DNA of 64,000 nt from an uncultured bacterium (GTDB lineage: Bacteria; Bacteroidota; Bacteroidia; Chitinophagales; Chitinophagaceae): assembly GCA_903826405.1 (NCBI GenBank), contig CAIKEH010000008.1:1-64000 (forward strand), written 5' to 3'. Positions 17,137 to 25,846 of the stretch are shown one piece after another (positions within the stretch are counted from its first letter, which is position 1; each line of letters begins with the position of its first letter). The notes under the pieces were generated by a model. It saw nothing but the letters and a program-made list of their open reading frames with translations. It searched no databases and was not told the origin of the DNA. Made by a program: the position numbers and the translations under genes.

Positions 17137-17495
17137 GAGATGCCTGGAAGAACCTATGGCCCTCAGGTAGGGTTCCGGATCAGCAAAAACTGATCGATTA
17201 TCTAGAGGGTAAGCTCTCCCCGGAAGAAAAAATCGAGATGGAACGGATCTTGACGGACTCTCCTTTCGTTGAAGAAGCACTGGAAGGACTGAGTCAAATA
17301 AAAGACAGAAAAAGGATCCCGCACATCACTGACAAACTGAACGAACAACTTCGAGATCGACTGCGCAAGTCCAAGGCCCGACCCAAGCATTCATTCCCAT
17401 TGCCAGAGGGCGCATTAGTGAACATCCTGACTGTACTGGTGATCATACTGACCCTGATCGCCTACATGATCTACCACATGTATACGCAACGCTGA
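17133..17495 (+). CDS. Probable membrane anti-sigma partner
   Basis: This 120-residue protein has an acidic helical N-terminus (KLIDYLEGKLSPEEKIEME) like that seen at the start of many Bacteroidota anti-sigma proteins. A basic linker and one C-terminal membrane helix (VNILTVLVIILTLIAYMIYH) follow. It lacks the zinc-finger HxxxCxxC motif. The ATGA overlap with the sigma gene implies translational coupling and makes an anti-sigma role the best inference. It ends one base before the convergent cupin gene. Confidence 0.7.
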   Translation: MRDAWKNLWPSGRVPDQQKLIDYLEGKLSPEEKIEMERILTDSPFVEEALEGLSQIKDRKRIPHITDKLNEQLRDRLRKSKARPKHSFPLPEGALVNILTVLVIILTLIAYMIYHMYTQR

Positions 17496-17999
17496 TCAAC
17501 GACAGAATTGACGGACGAGCATCTGATGTTGAGGGAATTCCCTGGACAGTTCGTTCGCATCTGCAAGTTCAAAGTCATAAAAATCAAAGCCGGGCGATAA
17601 TGTACATCCTGAAAGACTATAGCCATTAACATCGGACGGAGTCGAGGCGAACCAATGGCCGGCCCTGACTACCGCTTGGAATGTTTCCCCATATTCAAAT
17701 CCGCTACCCAAAGTGATAACTTCAAGATCGCCACCCGGAGAGATCACATATATCTTCAAGGCGGATCCCGAATAAAAATGCCAGATCTCATCACTTTTCA
17801 AACGATGGAATGAGGAGAAATCATTCCCATCCAAGAGATATAGTATGGCACTGGAGAAATGTCGTTCCCCCACATATCTCGCAGGAAGATGTTCTTTTTG
17901 TATCATCTCTTCAGATCTGTAGGTGGAAAGGTAATACCCCCCCTCCGGATGGGGCTCCATTCCATAATGTACCATAAGTTGGGAAGCGACAGGATGCAT
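17496..17999 (-). CDS. DUF985 cupin-family protein
   Basis: The protein is a cupin_5 (DUF985) beta-barrel of 167 residues. Signature segments are HPEGGYYLSTYRS near residue 17, FSSAILYLLDGNDFSSFH, DEIWHFYSGSALKIYVI, and the closing GCTLSPGFDFYDFEL. Family structures show a sugar-nucleotide or metabolite pocket, but the reaction is not established. It is cytoplasmic. It ends immediately next to the plus-strand anti-sigma candidate, with no room for a separate terminator. Confidence 0.88.
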   Translation of the reverse strand: MHPVASQLMVHYGMEPHPEGGYYLSTYRSEEMIQKEHLPARYVGERHFSSAILYLLDGNDFSSFHRLKSDEIWHFYSGSALKIYVISPGGDLEVITLGSGFEYGETFQAVVRAGHWFASTPSDVNGYSLSGCTLSPGFDFYDFELADANELSREFPQHQMLVRQFCR

Positions 18000-18064
18000 G
18001 GTTTCTGTGGATGAATAAAAAATTCTTTTGCCTTAGAACGAGAAGTTAATTTTCTTTAACATAT

Positions 18065-18168
18065 ATTCGGCGCATCGATTTACCAAGTCTTTTGATTCAT
18101 ACGCCCTGGTTTGTAGACCCAACCAAAACCAACTGCAACGTAAAAGTCCGGAATGTCCGGACTTTTTT
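18065..18168 (+). ncRNA. Candidate small RNA ending in an intrinsic terminator
   Basis: The 233-bp gap between two minus-strand genes has a plus-strand hairpin at 18146-18163 with a perfect 8-bp stem and T6 tail. No plus-strand coding gene precedes it. TATATTCG near 18063-18070 differs by one base from the -7 consensus. Together they could define an RNA of about 95 nt. The simpler alternative is that the hairpin only serves the minus-strand gene at 18233. Confidence 0.25.
18142..18168. terminator. Bidirectional intrinsic terminator
   Basis: AGTCCGGA and TCCGGACT arms enclose a 3-nt loop, with A4 on the left and T6 on the right. It can stop transcription from either direction. On the minus strand it would end the lipoprotein gene at 18233 about 65 bp past its stop. 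Confidence 0.8.
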
Positions 18169-18232
18169 CATTTGAATACCCCTTTGATCACTCCCGAAGG
18201 ATCAGCGATCGGAACGGCTCAAGCATGCTTCC

Positions 18233-19327
18233 CTACTGGTATTGGATGTAAATGGGCATCGGCTTCAGTTTAACCAGTTCTTCCGGTGTCAGCATGAGGT
18301 GTGGGGCAATCCTCAGATCATTTTTATAGAAAAGTTTGAACCCGGTGAATTGAACGGGTTCTTCCCTTATGAAATACTGATAGGTTCCTTTTTTCTTTGG
18401 TGGTTCACCCCAACCGTCCATGTGCATCACGATCTGAACCTCAGGCCTTTTCTTGATGTTTCGGTAATTGGTCACCATGCTTTGTGTGAAGCGGTGCACC
18501 ACCAAGATCTTGGGAGGGAGATGATTCTCACGGACCAGTTTGGCCAGAAGTTCTGATGCATAATTGACGTCTTCGGCATCATAAGTACCGATTACGGAGC
18601 CTGGCTTCTTGCCGGATTTACGCATAGAGAACTCAGGATCAATTCCCAAATGAACATTCGGTAATTTCAAATAAGGGATCAATTCAGGAAGCTCTTGTTG
18701 AAGGGAACTCATCCCCACCTGCACATCTATGAATACGATCGCATTGATATCCCTTGCCATGCTCAATACGGTATCGATCTGATGGAAAGGCATCCGCATC
18801 CTGTATGTATTATTCTTTCCAGGAGCACCTTGAGCAGTGACCGCTATATAATGCAAGGCCGGCTGTACAGGTGTCTTCGGATCGGCCTTTGCCCAATGTG
18901 CACACTCCTGCTTCAGTTTGGTGAGCATCTCCCGTCGGGGCAACTCACCCAGGATGCCCATGTTCTTTGAATATAAATTTCCATAGAATGCGACCACCCT
19001 TTTGAAAGGGAGGATCGCTCCATCCAAAGGATAAGGCGCCTTAACAGGCCATTTGCCGGTGGTGTCACCATTTGTGTTGTAGACCAACTTGAGATTGTAA
19101 GCTGCCGTATCCAGTTTAGTCAGAGGCTGATCGACTGGATTTCCCGATGTGTCGGCATTATTTTTTGCATTACTACTGCTCTTGGATCCGGTAGCGTTCT
19201 TCTGTTCTGAATCTCGCGCACCACAGGCTGCACAGGTCAGAATCAGGATGGATAAGTTCAAGGTCAGAATGTGGCGGGCATTGGAGGAAAAGGCTTTTCG
19301 GTGTACAGAAAGGAATTGACCGATCAT
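18233..19327 (-). CDS. Uncharacterised lipoprotein with barrel-like fold
   Basis: From the ATG at 19327 there is a basic N-region, a hydrophobic stretch (ILTLNLSILILTCAAC) and a lipobox with Cys35. A Ser/Asn/Lys-rich linker follows. The body alternates beta strands and helices: RVVAFYGNLYSKNMGILG, HYIAVTAQGAPG, AIVFIDVQVGMSS, NVHLGIDPEFSM, KILVVHRFTQSM and VQIVMHMDGWG. The acidic ends of several strands look like a TIM-barrel active site, as in glycoside hydrolases, but I cannot name a family. It is lipid-anchored in the envelope. Confidence 0.78.
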   Translation of the reverse strand: MIGQFLSVHRKAFSSNARHILTLNLSILILTCAACGARDSEQKNATGSKSSSNAKNNADTSGNPVDQPLTKLDTAAYNLKLVYNTNGDTTGKWPVKAPYPLDGAILPFKRVVAFYGNLYSKNMGILGELPRREMLTKLKQECAHWAKADPKTPVQPALHYIAVTAQGAPGKNNTYRMRMPFHQIDTVLSMARDINAIVFIDVQVGMSSLQQELPELIPYLKLPNVHLGIDPEFSMRKSGKKPGSVIGTYDAEDVNYASELLAKLVRENHLPPKILVVHRFTQSMVTNYRNIKKRPEVQIVMHMDGWGEPPKKKGTYQYFIREEPVQFTGFKLFYKNDLRIAPHLMLTPEELVKLKPMPIYIQYQ

Positions 19328-19429
19328 GGGATACCAGGTTTTTTGTTTAAGTTCAGGAAGCACTTTAGGAACTTCCCATCAAGTGTATTTCGAATTCCGG
19401 GATCAACTTCATCAACCCACAGATGCTGC

Positions 19430-19468
19430 AAAAATAAACCGGCTGAGGTGAAACACCAAAGCCGGTTT
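19430..19468 (-). terminator. Intrinsic terminator of the LEA-like gene
   Basis: A 9-bp stem (AAACCGGCT with AGCCGGTTT) contains an inner GGTG/CACC stem. On the minus strand it is followed by a T-rich run. It lies 30 bp past the stop of the gene at 19498. Confidence 0.8.
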
Positions 19469-19497
19469 AAGAAGTCCATAGGACCTTCAAAAGTGGA

Positions 19498-19845
19498 TCA
19501 TTTCTTTTCCTCTTCATCACCACTCAAGCGATCCTTGAGTTTGCCCCAAAGCTTACCAGCTCCTTCCTTTAGTTCGCCGAGTTTGGCCTTGGCTTCTTCG
19601 GTGAGTTCACCTGATTTGGCCTTGTCCATGAGTTCCTCCGCCTTATGTTCGACTTTGTCCCAAGTTTTACTTGCATCTTCCTTGAGTTCACCGAGTTTGG
19701 CTTTTGCCTCTTGGCTGAGTTCACCGGCCTTTTCACTCATTTTGTCCGCAACTTTTCCTCCCTGCTCCTTGGCAGATTGCCAAGCTGCTTCAGCCTTTGC
19801 AGAGAGATCCTTCTCATTCGTGCCCGTAGATTTTTCTTCTGACAT
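19498..19845 (-). CDS. LEA-like amphipathic repeat protein
   Basis: The 115-residue protein is almost entirely Lys, Glu, Ala, Gly, Ser and Asp and predicts as amphipathic helix with no signal or membrane segment. A 38-residue unit occurs twice: GELSQEAKAKLGELKEDA and GELTEEAKAKLGELKEGA begin the copies. The motif EAKAKLGELKE is identical in both. Composition and periodicity resemble group 3 late-embryogenesis-abundant and CsbD-like stress proteins. Protection against desiccation or osmotic stress is inference only. It is monocistronic with its own terminator. Confidence 0.78.
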   Translation of the reverse strand: MSEEKSTGTNEKDLSAKAEAAWQSAKEQGGKVADKMSEKAGELSQEAKAKLGELKEDASKTWDKVEHKAEELMDKAKSGELTEEAKAKLGELKEGAGKLWGKLKDRLSGDEEEKK

Positions 19846-20080
19846 GGTAATTGATTTTGATGGTTATGAATACATTCCCAGCCCGTTGATCTACACAACC
19901 GGCAATTGTTGCCGCAGGTGTAAAACCATGAAGTTTGAATGACTTCCGTAAAACTAAGCAGTCCCGGCATTAACGAAGCGTCAACTTTGTACAAAGAAAT
20001 TATTGGCCGGGCACGATACATATCAAGTTCATGGCCTGAATATCGGCATCGCCAGACAGCCACCTATAGAGAAATAGGCT

Positions 20081-20088
20081 TATCTTTG
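20081..20088 (+). promoter_or_regulatory. -7 promoter box of the DEAD-box helicase gene
   Basis: TATCTTTG is a full TAnnTTTG match 26 bp before the TTG start codon. No -33 TTG is found at the optimal distance. Confidence 0.45.
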
Positions 20089-20114
20089 ATCATATCATCA
20101 CAACCCTAGCCATT

Positions 20115-21470
20115 TTGAAATTTACCGACTTCAATTTCCACGAAAATCTACTGGAAGGCATTGCAGCAAGCGGATACGAAAATGCCACACCTGTTCAGGA
20201 GCAGGTGATCCCCCTGATCCTGAAAGGAAAGGACATCATCGCATCGGCCCAGACGGGTACGGGAAAAACAGCGGCCTTTTTGCTTCCACTCATCGAAAAA
20301 CTGCTCACACAACCAAGCAGTGACCATCACATCGATGTGCTGATCATCGTACCGACAAGAGAATTGGCGGTACAGATCAGTGATCATATTGACGGCCTCT
20401 CCTATTTCACTTCCGTGAGTTCCATCGCCGTCTACGGAGGTGGAGACGGATCTTCATTCGTCCAGGAAAAACAAGCATTGTCGAAAGGTGCCGACATCGT
20501 AGTTGCCACACCCGGTAAGCTCATCTCCCATATCAACATGGGTTATGTGAAACTCAAGGAACTCCGATTTCTGGTACTGGACGAGGCCGACCGTATGCTG
20601 GACATGGGATTCCATGACGACATCATGCGCATCATCTCCAATTTGCCTGCCCAGCGCCAGACCCTCCTGTTTTCAGCCACCATGCCTCCCAAAATCAGGA
20701 CTCTGGCACAGAACATCCTCAAGGATCCGTCGGAGATCAACATCGCCATATCCAAACCACCTGAAAAGATCGACCAGCAGGCTTATGTTATTTACGAGAC
20801 TCAAAAAATGCCTCTGGTCAGACATATACTGAAAAGTGTCAACTATAAATCGATACTGATCTTCTGTTCCAAAAAGCAGAATGTCAAGAACCTCACCAGA
20901 GACCTGAAAAAAGCTGGATTCCCCGCGGAACAGATCCACTCCGATCTGGAACAGGCAGAGCGCGAAGAAGTACTGCGCGGATTCGCGAGCCGCAGGATCC
21001 CCATTCTGGTTGCCACCGATATTTTGAGTCGTGGTATAGACATCGACCAGATAGAACTCGTGATCAACTACGACGTTCCCCATGATGGAGAAGATTACGT
21101 GCATCGTATAGGACGTACCGCCCGTGCGGCGACCTCGGGTACTGCCGTCACTTTTGTGAGTGATAAGGAACACAACAAGATGGCCGCTATCGAACAATTG
21201 TTGGGCAATCCCGTTCCAAAGATGAAGGTTCCTGATCAACTCGGCGAGGTTCCGGAATACGAACCCCGCAGAAGAGGGCATGGAGGAGGATCGGGTAACA
21301 GGCCGGGTGGTTTTAACAGGAAAGGTGGGGGCAGACCCTCTGGCAGCAAGCCACAAGGAAACCCCTCCAGGCAAGGGACCAGCCATCCAGAAAATCAACA
21401 GAAAGGCCCACGGCCAGTCGTTCAACTAAGAAAACCGAATGGCCCTTCCGGAAATGAAAGTCCAGCCTGA
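20115..21470 (+). CDS. DEAD-box RNA helicase (RhlE type)
   Basis: This ATP-dependent RNA helicase has all superfamily 2 motifs: Q motif ENATPVQEQVIP, Walker A AQTGTGKT, PTRELA, VATPGK, DEAD, SAT, ATDILSRGID and HRIGRTAR. The core ends near residue 375. A basic Gly/Arg/Asn/Ser-rich tail of about 70 residues follows (GHGGGSGNRPGGFNR), typical of RhlE-group proteins that bind structured RNA. The start is TTG, giving MKFTDFNFHENLLEGI. Likely roles are ribosome assembly and RNA turnover at low temperature. Confidence 0.93.
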   Translation: MKFTDFNFHENLLEGIAASGYENATPVQEQVIPLILKGKDIIASAQTGTGKTAAFLLPLIEKLLTQPSSDHHIDVLIIVPTRELAVQISDHIDGLSYFTSVSSIAVYGGGDGSSFVQEKQALSKGADIVVATPGKLISHINMGYVKLKELRFLVLDEADRMLDMGFHDDIMRIISNLPAQRQTLLFSATMPPKIRTLAQNILKDPSEINIAISKPPEKIDQQAYVIYETQKMPLVRHILKSVNYKSILIFCSKKQNVKNLTRDLKKAGFPAEQIHSDLEQAEREEVLRGFASRRIPILVATDILSRGIDIDQIELVINYDVPHDGEDYVHRIGRTARAATSGTAVTFVSDKEHNKMAAIEQLLGNPVPKMKVPDQLGEVPEYEPRRRGHGGGSGNRPGGFNRKGGGRPSGSKPQGNPSRQGTSHPENQQKGPRPVVQLRKPNGPSGNESPA

Positions 21471-21472
21471 TA

Positions 21473-22048
21473 TCAGGCGCGTTGTTTACCTGGAGCTTTA
21501 GTTTTCCTTTTCCTTTTACGCAACTGGCTGTCGATGGCCTTGCTCAGGCTGGCATAATCGGAACGTCCCTCATACAACTCTCCATTGATGAAGAAAACGG
21601 GTACGTCACGTACCCCCTTGGCAAGCCCTTCCAGAAGGTCTGCACGTACCGTCCAACCGAATACGGAATCAGACAACTTGGGCAGGAAGTTCCTGTCCTT
21701 TATGCCGATGTCGAGTGCATACGACTTGAGGCTGATGCTTCCCAAATTCCTCCTGTGCCGGAAAAGCATATCATGCATTTCCCAGAATTTGCCTTCTTGA
21801 GACGCAGCTACAGAAGCTTCGGCAGCCTTGTGCGCATGCTGATGAATGCGGGTCAAAGGGAAATGCCGGAAATTGAACCTGAGTTTTCCCTCATAATCGC
21901 TCATCAACTTCTTTACGACCTCATGCACTTTCGCACAAGCTTCGCTCTCATAATCGCCGTACTCCACCAATTCTACAGTTGCTGCGTTGTCTCCCACCCA
22001 GATCGCGCTGGGGGAAATGATCTCTGGTATGTCTTTCTTTTGTGCCAT
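21473..22048 (-). CDS. DsbA-like thioredoxin-fold protein lacking the CxxC motif
   Basis: The sequence follows the DsbA/thioredoxin_4 pattern: ATVELVEYGDYES at the active-site strand, RFNFRHFPLTRIHQHAHKAAEA, GKFWEMHDMLF, and the cis-Pro loop VRDVPVFFING. At the active site, where F-x-CPxC is expected, it reads YESEAC: the first cysteine is Glu and a single cysteine remains. There is no signal peptide, so it is cytoplasmic. The C-terminus is very basic (RKRKRKTKAPGKQRA). Disulfide oxidase activity is unlikely; a chaperone or binding role is possible. Confidence 0.82.
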   Translation of the reverse strand: MAQKKDIPEIISPSAIWVGDNAATVELVEYGDYESEACAKVHEVVKKLMSDYEGKLRFNFRHFPLTRIHQHAHKAAEASVAASQEGKFWEMHDMLFRHRRNLGSISLKSYALDIGIKDRNFLPKLSDSVFGWTVRADLLEGLAKGVRDVPVFFINGELYEGRSDYASLSKAIDSQLRKRKRKTKAPGKQRA

Positions 22049-22121
22049 ATGTGTGATTTATGAATCCATCAGGCCAAATGTTAGTTGGCCCTGGAACGTT
22101 ATTTGGTAAAGGACAATTTTT

Positions 22122-24731
22122 TTATCTTACTTTTTCGGGCGCTTCGTTGCGGAATACTACCGTACCGTCAAAGACATCCACCACCACGGGGCGGCTCTTG
22201 TCTATATCGCCGGCTAATATTCTTTTGGAAAGCGCATTCACTACTTCCTTCTGGATCTGCCTCTTCAAAGGCCTGGCTCCGAACTGAACATCAAAACCGA
22301 TCTCGGCCAGATGGTCCAGGGCGTAGTCCGTGAATCGCAGGTCGATTCCATTCTCAGCTACCAGTTTCTTCAAGTTCGCGAGTTGGATGTTGATGATCTG
22401 TCGCACCTCGCTCCGGAGAAGTGGTTGGAACATGATCACTTCATCCACACGATTCAGGAATTCAGGACGGATAGTCTGACGCAAAAGGTCCATCACCTCT
22501 GTCTTCGCCTTTTTTGCTGCCTCTTCAATGCCACTTTCCTGAACATGCTCATAAGCTTCCTGGATCAGGTGGCTTCCCAGATTGCTGGTCATGATGATGA
22601 TGGTATTCTTGAAATTGACCGTCCTTCCCTTGTTGTCGGTCAACCTGCCGTCATCAAGTACCTGCAGGAGAACATTCCACACATCGGGGTGAGCTTTTTC
22701 GATTTCATCCAGAAGTACCACGCTGTAGGGTTTTCGCCTGACCGATTCCGTGAGTTGTCCGCCCTCATCATAACCTACGTATCCGGGAGGAGCACCCACC
22801 AGTCTGGACACCGTATGCTTCTCCTGATATTCACTCATGTCTATCCGGGTCATCATTCCCTCGTCGTCGAACAAATATTCAGCGAGCGCCTTGGCGAGTT
22901 CCGTCTTTCCCACACCGGTGGTTCCCAGAAAGATGAAGGAACCTATCGGCTTACGGGGGTCATGCAGACCGGCACGGCTTCTGCGGATAGCATCTGCAAC
23001 GGCCGTTATCGCCTCTTCCTGGCCAACCACACGTTGGTGCAGATGTTCTTCCAGATGCAACAACTTCTCCCTGTCGCTCTGCATCATCCTCGATACGGGT
23101 ATTCCAGTTGACTTGGCCACATTCTCGGCTATGTCCTCTGCATCCACTTCTTCTTTGAGCAGACGCTTCTCGCTACTTTCTGCAAGTTTTGTCGTCAGTT
23201 CAGTAATGATCGTCTCCTGCTCCTTGACCTTACCATACCTGATCTCAGCAACTGTACCATAATCTCCTTCACGTTCGGCGCGCTCGGCCAGACCCTTCAG
23301 ATTCTCAATACCGGCTTTCGCGTTCTGTATCTTTTCAACCAGTTCCTTCTCCCCTTTCCATTTCGACATCAGCGTGTCGCGAAGGACGGACAGGTTGGCC
23401 AGTTCGGTGTTCAGTTCCCTAAGCTTTGATTCATCATTTTCACGTTTGATGGCTTCCCGCTCGATCTCCAGCTGACGTATCTGACGTTCAAGCTTATCGA
23501 GTTCCTCGGGCATTGAATTCATCTCCAACCTGAGCTTGGCGGCACTCTCATCAATGAGGTCAATGGCTTTGTCCGGCAGAAAGCGGTCCGTGATGTAACG
23601 GTTCGACAATTCAACGGCAGCAATGATTGCCTCGTCTTTGATCCGGACATGGTGGTGGGTCTCATACCGGTCTTTCAATCCACGCAGGATGGAGATGGCA
23701 TCTTCCACTCCCGGCTCCTCAATCAAAACTTTCTGAAAACGTCTCTCCAACGCCTTATCCTTCTCGAAATACTTCTGATACTCGTTCAATGTAGTAGCTC
23801 CTATCGCACGAAGTTCGCCGCGCGAGAGGGCTGGCTTGAGGATGTTGGCAGCGTCCATGGCACCTTCACCACCACCGGCTCCGACCAGAGTATGGATCTC
23901 GTCTATGAAAAGGATGATCTCTCCTTCCGAGGTTGAAACTTCTTTGACAACACCCTTCAATCTTTCCTCGAACTCACCCTTGTATTTGGCGCCAGCAATG
24001 AGCTGACCCATATCCAACGCGAAAATGATCTTGGATCTGAGGTTCTCAGGCACATCCCCATTCACAATACGCATGGCCAACCCTTCGACAATGGCCGTCT
24101 TGCCCACACCGGGTTCACCAACGAGAATGGGATTATTCTTGGATCGCCGGGAAAGGATATGCAGAGTCCTGCGGATCTCTTCATCCCGCCCGATCACCGG
24201 GTCAAGTTTTCCCTGGCGTGCCATCTCGTTGAGATTCTTGGCGTATTTGGTAAGCGTATTGTATTGGGTTTCTTGGGTCTGGCTCTTGACCGTGTCCCCT
24301 TTGCGGAGGTCTTTGATGGCGGTAATCAAACCCTTTTCGGAAAGTCCTGCATCCTTCAGCAGTTTGGCTGTGTTGTCGTTGCCCTGCAAGGTGGCAAGCA
24401 GCAGGTGTTCCGAAGTGACAAATTCATCTCCAAAACCTTTCAAGGCTGCTCCGGCACGGAGGACTACATTATTTCCTTCCCTGCTGATCTGCTGAGCCAC
24501 ATCCCCTGAACTTTTCGGCAAGCGGCCGATCAGTTCATCCAGTTTGCTTTCCAACAAGTTTATGATGACGTTGTTCTTCTTGAGCAGGTATTCAACAGGA
24601 GAATCCTGCTGATCGATTAATGCCTTCAGGATATGCTCGGTTTCAATGTTGGGATTACCGGCATTGAAGGCCAATTGTTGTGCCTGTTGAACCGCCTCAG
24701 CGGCTTTTATGGTAAAGTTGCCTAAATTCAT
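22122..24731 (-). CDS. clpB: ATP-dependent disaggregase ClpB
   Basis: ClpB is a hexameric AAA+ chaperone that extracts proteins from aggregates together with DnaK. In order there are an N domain (residues 1 to about 145), AAA-1 with Walker A GEPGVGKTA, the long coiled-coil middle domain (about 400-530) that separates ClpB from ClpA/ClpC, and AAA-2 with GTTGVGKTE. The C-terminal small domain includes FGARPLKRQIQKEV. The ATG at 24731 gives MNLGNFTIKAAEAVQQ and 869 residues, the usual length. No CIRCE or other heat-shock site was recognised upstream. Confidence 0.97.
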   Translation of the reverse strand: MNLGNFTIKAAEAVQQAQQLAFNAGNPNIETEHILKALIDQQDSPVEYLLKKNNVIINLLESKLDELIGRLPKSSGDVAQQISREGNNVVLRAGAALKGFGDEFVTSEHLLLATLQGNDNTAKLLKDAGLSEKGLITAIKDLRKGDTVKSQTQETQYNTLTKYAKNLNEMARQGKLDPVIGRDEEIRRTLHILSRRSKNNPILVGEPGVGKTAIVEGLAMRIVNGDVPENLRSKIIFALDMGQLIAGAKYKGEFEERLKGVVKEVSTSEGEIILFIDEIHTLVGAGGGEGAMDAANILKPALSRGELRAIGATTLNEYQKYFEKDKALERRFQKVLIEEPGVEDAISILRGLKDRYETHHHVRIKDEAIIAAVELSNRYITDRFLPDKAIDLIDESAAKLRLEMNSMPEELDKLERQIRQLEIEREAIKRENDESKLRELNTELANLSVLRDTLMSKWKGEKELVEKIQNAKAGIENLKGLAERAEREGDYGTVAEIRYGKVKEQETIITELTTKLAESSEKRLLKEEVDAEDIAENVAKSTGIPVSRMMQSDREKLLHLEEHLHQRVVGQEEAITAVADAIRRSRAGLHDPRKPIGSFIFLGTTGVGKTELAKALAEYLFDDEGMMTRIDMSEYQEKHTVSRLVGAPPGYVGYDEGGQLTESVRRKPYSVVLLDEIEKAHPDVWNVLLQVLDDGRLTDNKGRTVNFKNTIIIMTSNLGSHLIQEAYEHVQESGIEEAAKKAKTEVMDLLRQTIRPEFLNRVDEVIMFQPLLRSEVRQIINIQLANLKKLVAENGIDLRFTDYALDHLAEIGFDVQFGARPLKRQIQKEVVNALSKRILAGDIDKSRPVVVDVFDGTVVFRNEAPEKVR

Positions 24732-24793
24732 AATTGATAGCTTATTTGCAGTTTGAACCGCAAACCACAATCCAAAGCACAGAACCGGTAAAT

Positions 24794-25834
24794 ATGACAG
24801 CCAAATTCATACGAAAACGCCTGAATTGCAGTATTTTAAGCGTTTTCCTGCTATTTTTTCAGTCCGGTCATGGGCAGGATGCTCTCAAGGGGCTGGAGTC
24901 CGTCTTAACCACTTACTCTTCGGTTTTGGGACCAGATGTGGTGGTTCTGGTCCATAAAGACGGAAAAACAATTTACCAGCGGGAAAGTCCATCCTTAAAA
25001 ATTAAGACCGAGGCTCCCATTGCCAGTTGCAGCAAATGGCTAACAGCTGCCTTGGTCATGATCTTGGTGGATGAGGGTAAGCTTTCGCTGGACGACAAGG
25101 TTAGCAAATTCATCCCGATCATGGATAATTACTCCAAGGGATTTATCACCATCCGGCAGTGTCTTACCCACACTTCGGGAATCGAGGCCGATCCGCCGGG
25201 ATTGATGAGGCTCATGGAACGCAACCGATTCTCCACATTGGAGGAGGAAGTGACCAACATCATCAGTAAGAAAGCCATTGAGGATAATGCAGGTACGGCC
25301 TTCCGTTATAGTGGGGTGGGCTTGAACATTGCGGGAAGGGTGCTGGAAATCATTTCAAAGAAGAGTTTCGACAGGCTGATCACGGAAAAACTGCTCCGCC
25401 CCTTGAATATGAAGAATACCAGTTTCACGCCTGAAAGAGGTCCCGTGAACCCCAGCGGTGGGGCCCGATCCACTGCAAATGACTATATGAATTTCCTGGA
25501 CATGATACTTTCCAAAGGAGTATTCAACGGTAAGCGGATATTGAGTGAAGTTTCCGTCATGGAAATGCAGAAAGAACAGTACCCGGGCATTCCCGTTCGA
25601 TTCACCCCACAGGTTGCGGCAGGATACGGTTATGGAATCGGAGAATGGATCCAGGAGAAGGATGCAACGGGACGTTCCCTTGTACTCTGTTCACCCGGGC
25701 TCTTCGGAACATGGCCATATGTGGATCTGACCCGGAATTATAGTTGCATCATTTTCGAAAAAGGTCTCTTGTCCGTACAAAAAAAGGATGCATACCTCAA
25801 GATAAAAGAAGCGATCGACGGCCTAATTCAATAG
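24794..25834 (+). CDS. Secreted serine hydrolase (beta-lactamase class C/PBP4* type)
   Basis: From the ATG at 24794 a signal peptide ends around FQSGHGQ. The mature domain is a class C beta-lactamase-related hydrolase. SxxK is SCSK in PIASCSKWLTAAL, and the tyrosine motif is YSG in FRYSGVGLNIAG. Further conserved segments are GKLSLDDKVSKFIP, LTHTSGI and MKNTSFTP. It probably acts on peptidoglycan peptides or esters in the periplasm. The gene diverges from clpB and ends 12 bp before queG, with which it may be cotranscribed. Confidence 0.85.
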   Translation: MTAKFIRKRLNCSILSVFLLFFQSGHGQDALKGLESVLTTYSSVLGPDVVVLVHKDGKTIYQRESPSLKIKTEAPIASCSKWLTAALVMILVDEGKLSLDDKVSKFIPIMDNYSKGFITIRQCLTHTSGIEADPPGLMRLMERNRFSTLEEEVTNIISKKAIEDNAGTAFRYSGVGLNIAGRVLEIISKKSFDRLITEKLLRPLNMKNTSFTPERGPVNPSGGARSTANDYMNFLDMILSKGVFNGKRILSEVSVMEMQKEQYPGIPVRFTPQVAAGYGYGIGEWIQEKDATGRSLVLCSPGLFGTWPYVDLTRNYSCIIFEKGLLSVQKKDAYLKIKEAIDGLIQ

Positions 25835-25846
25835 CAGAAGTCAAGG

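Noticed and set aside
19985-19996. CTTTGTACAAAG, a 12-bp palindrome upstream of the LEA-like gene
   Set aside because: It is short, common by chance at this composition, and not placed close to a recognisable promoter box.
25595-25620. tRNA-like GTTCGATTC sequence
   Set aside because: It lies inside the serine hydrolase reading frame and has no acceptor or anticodon stem around it.
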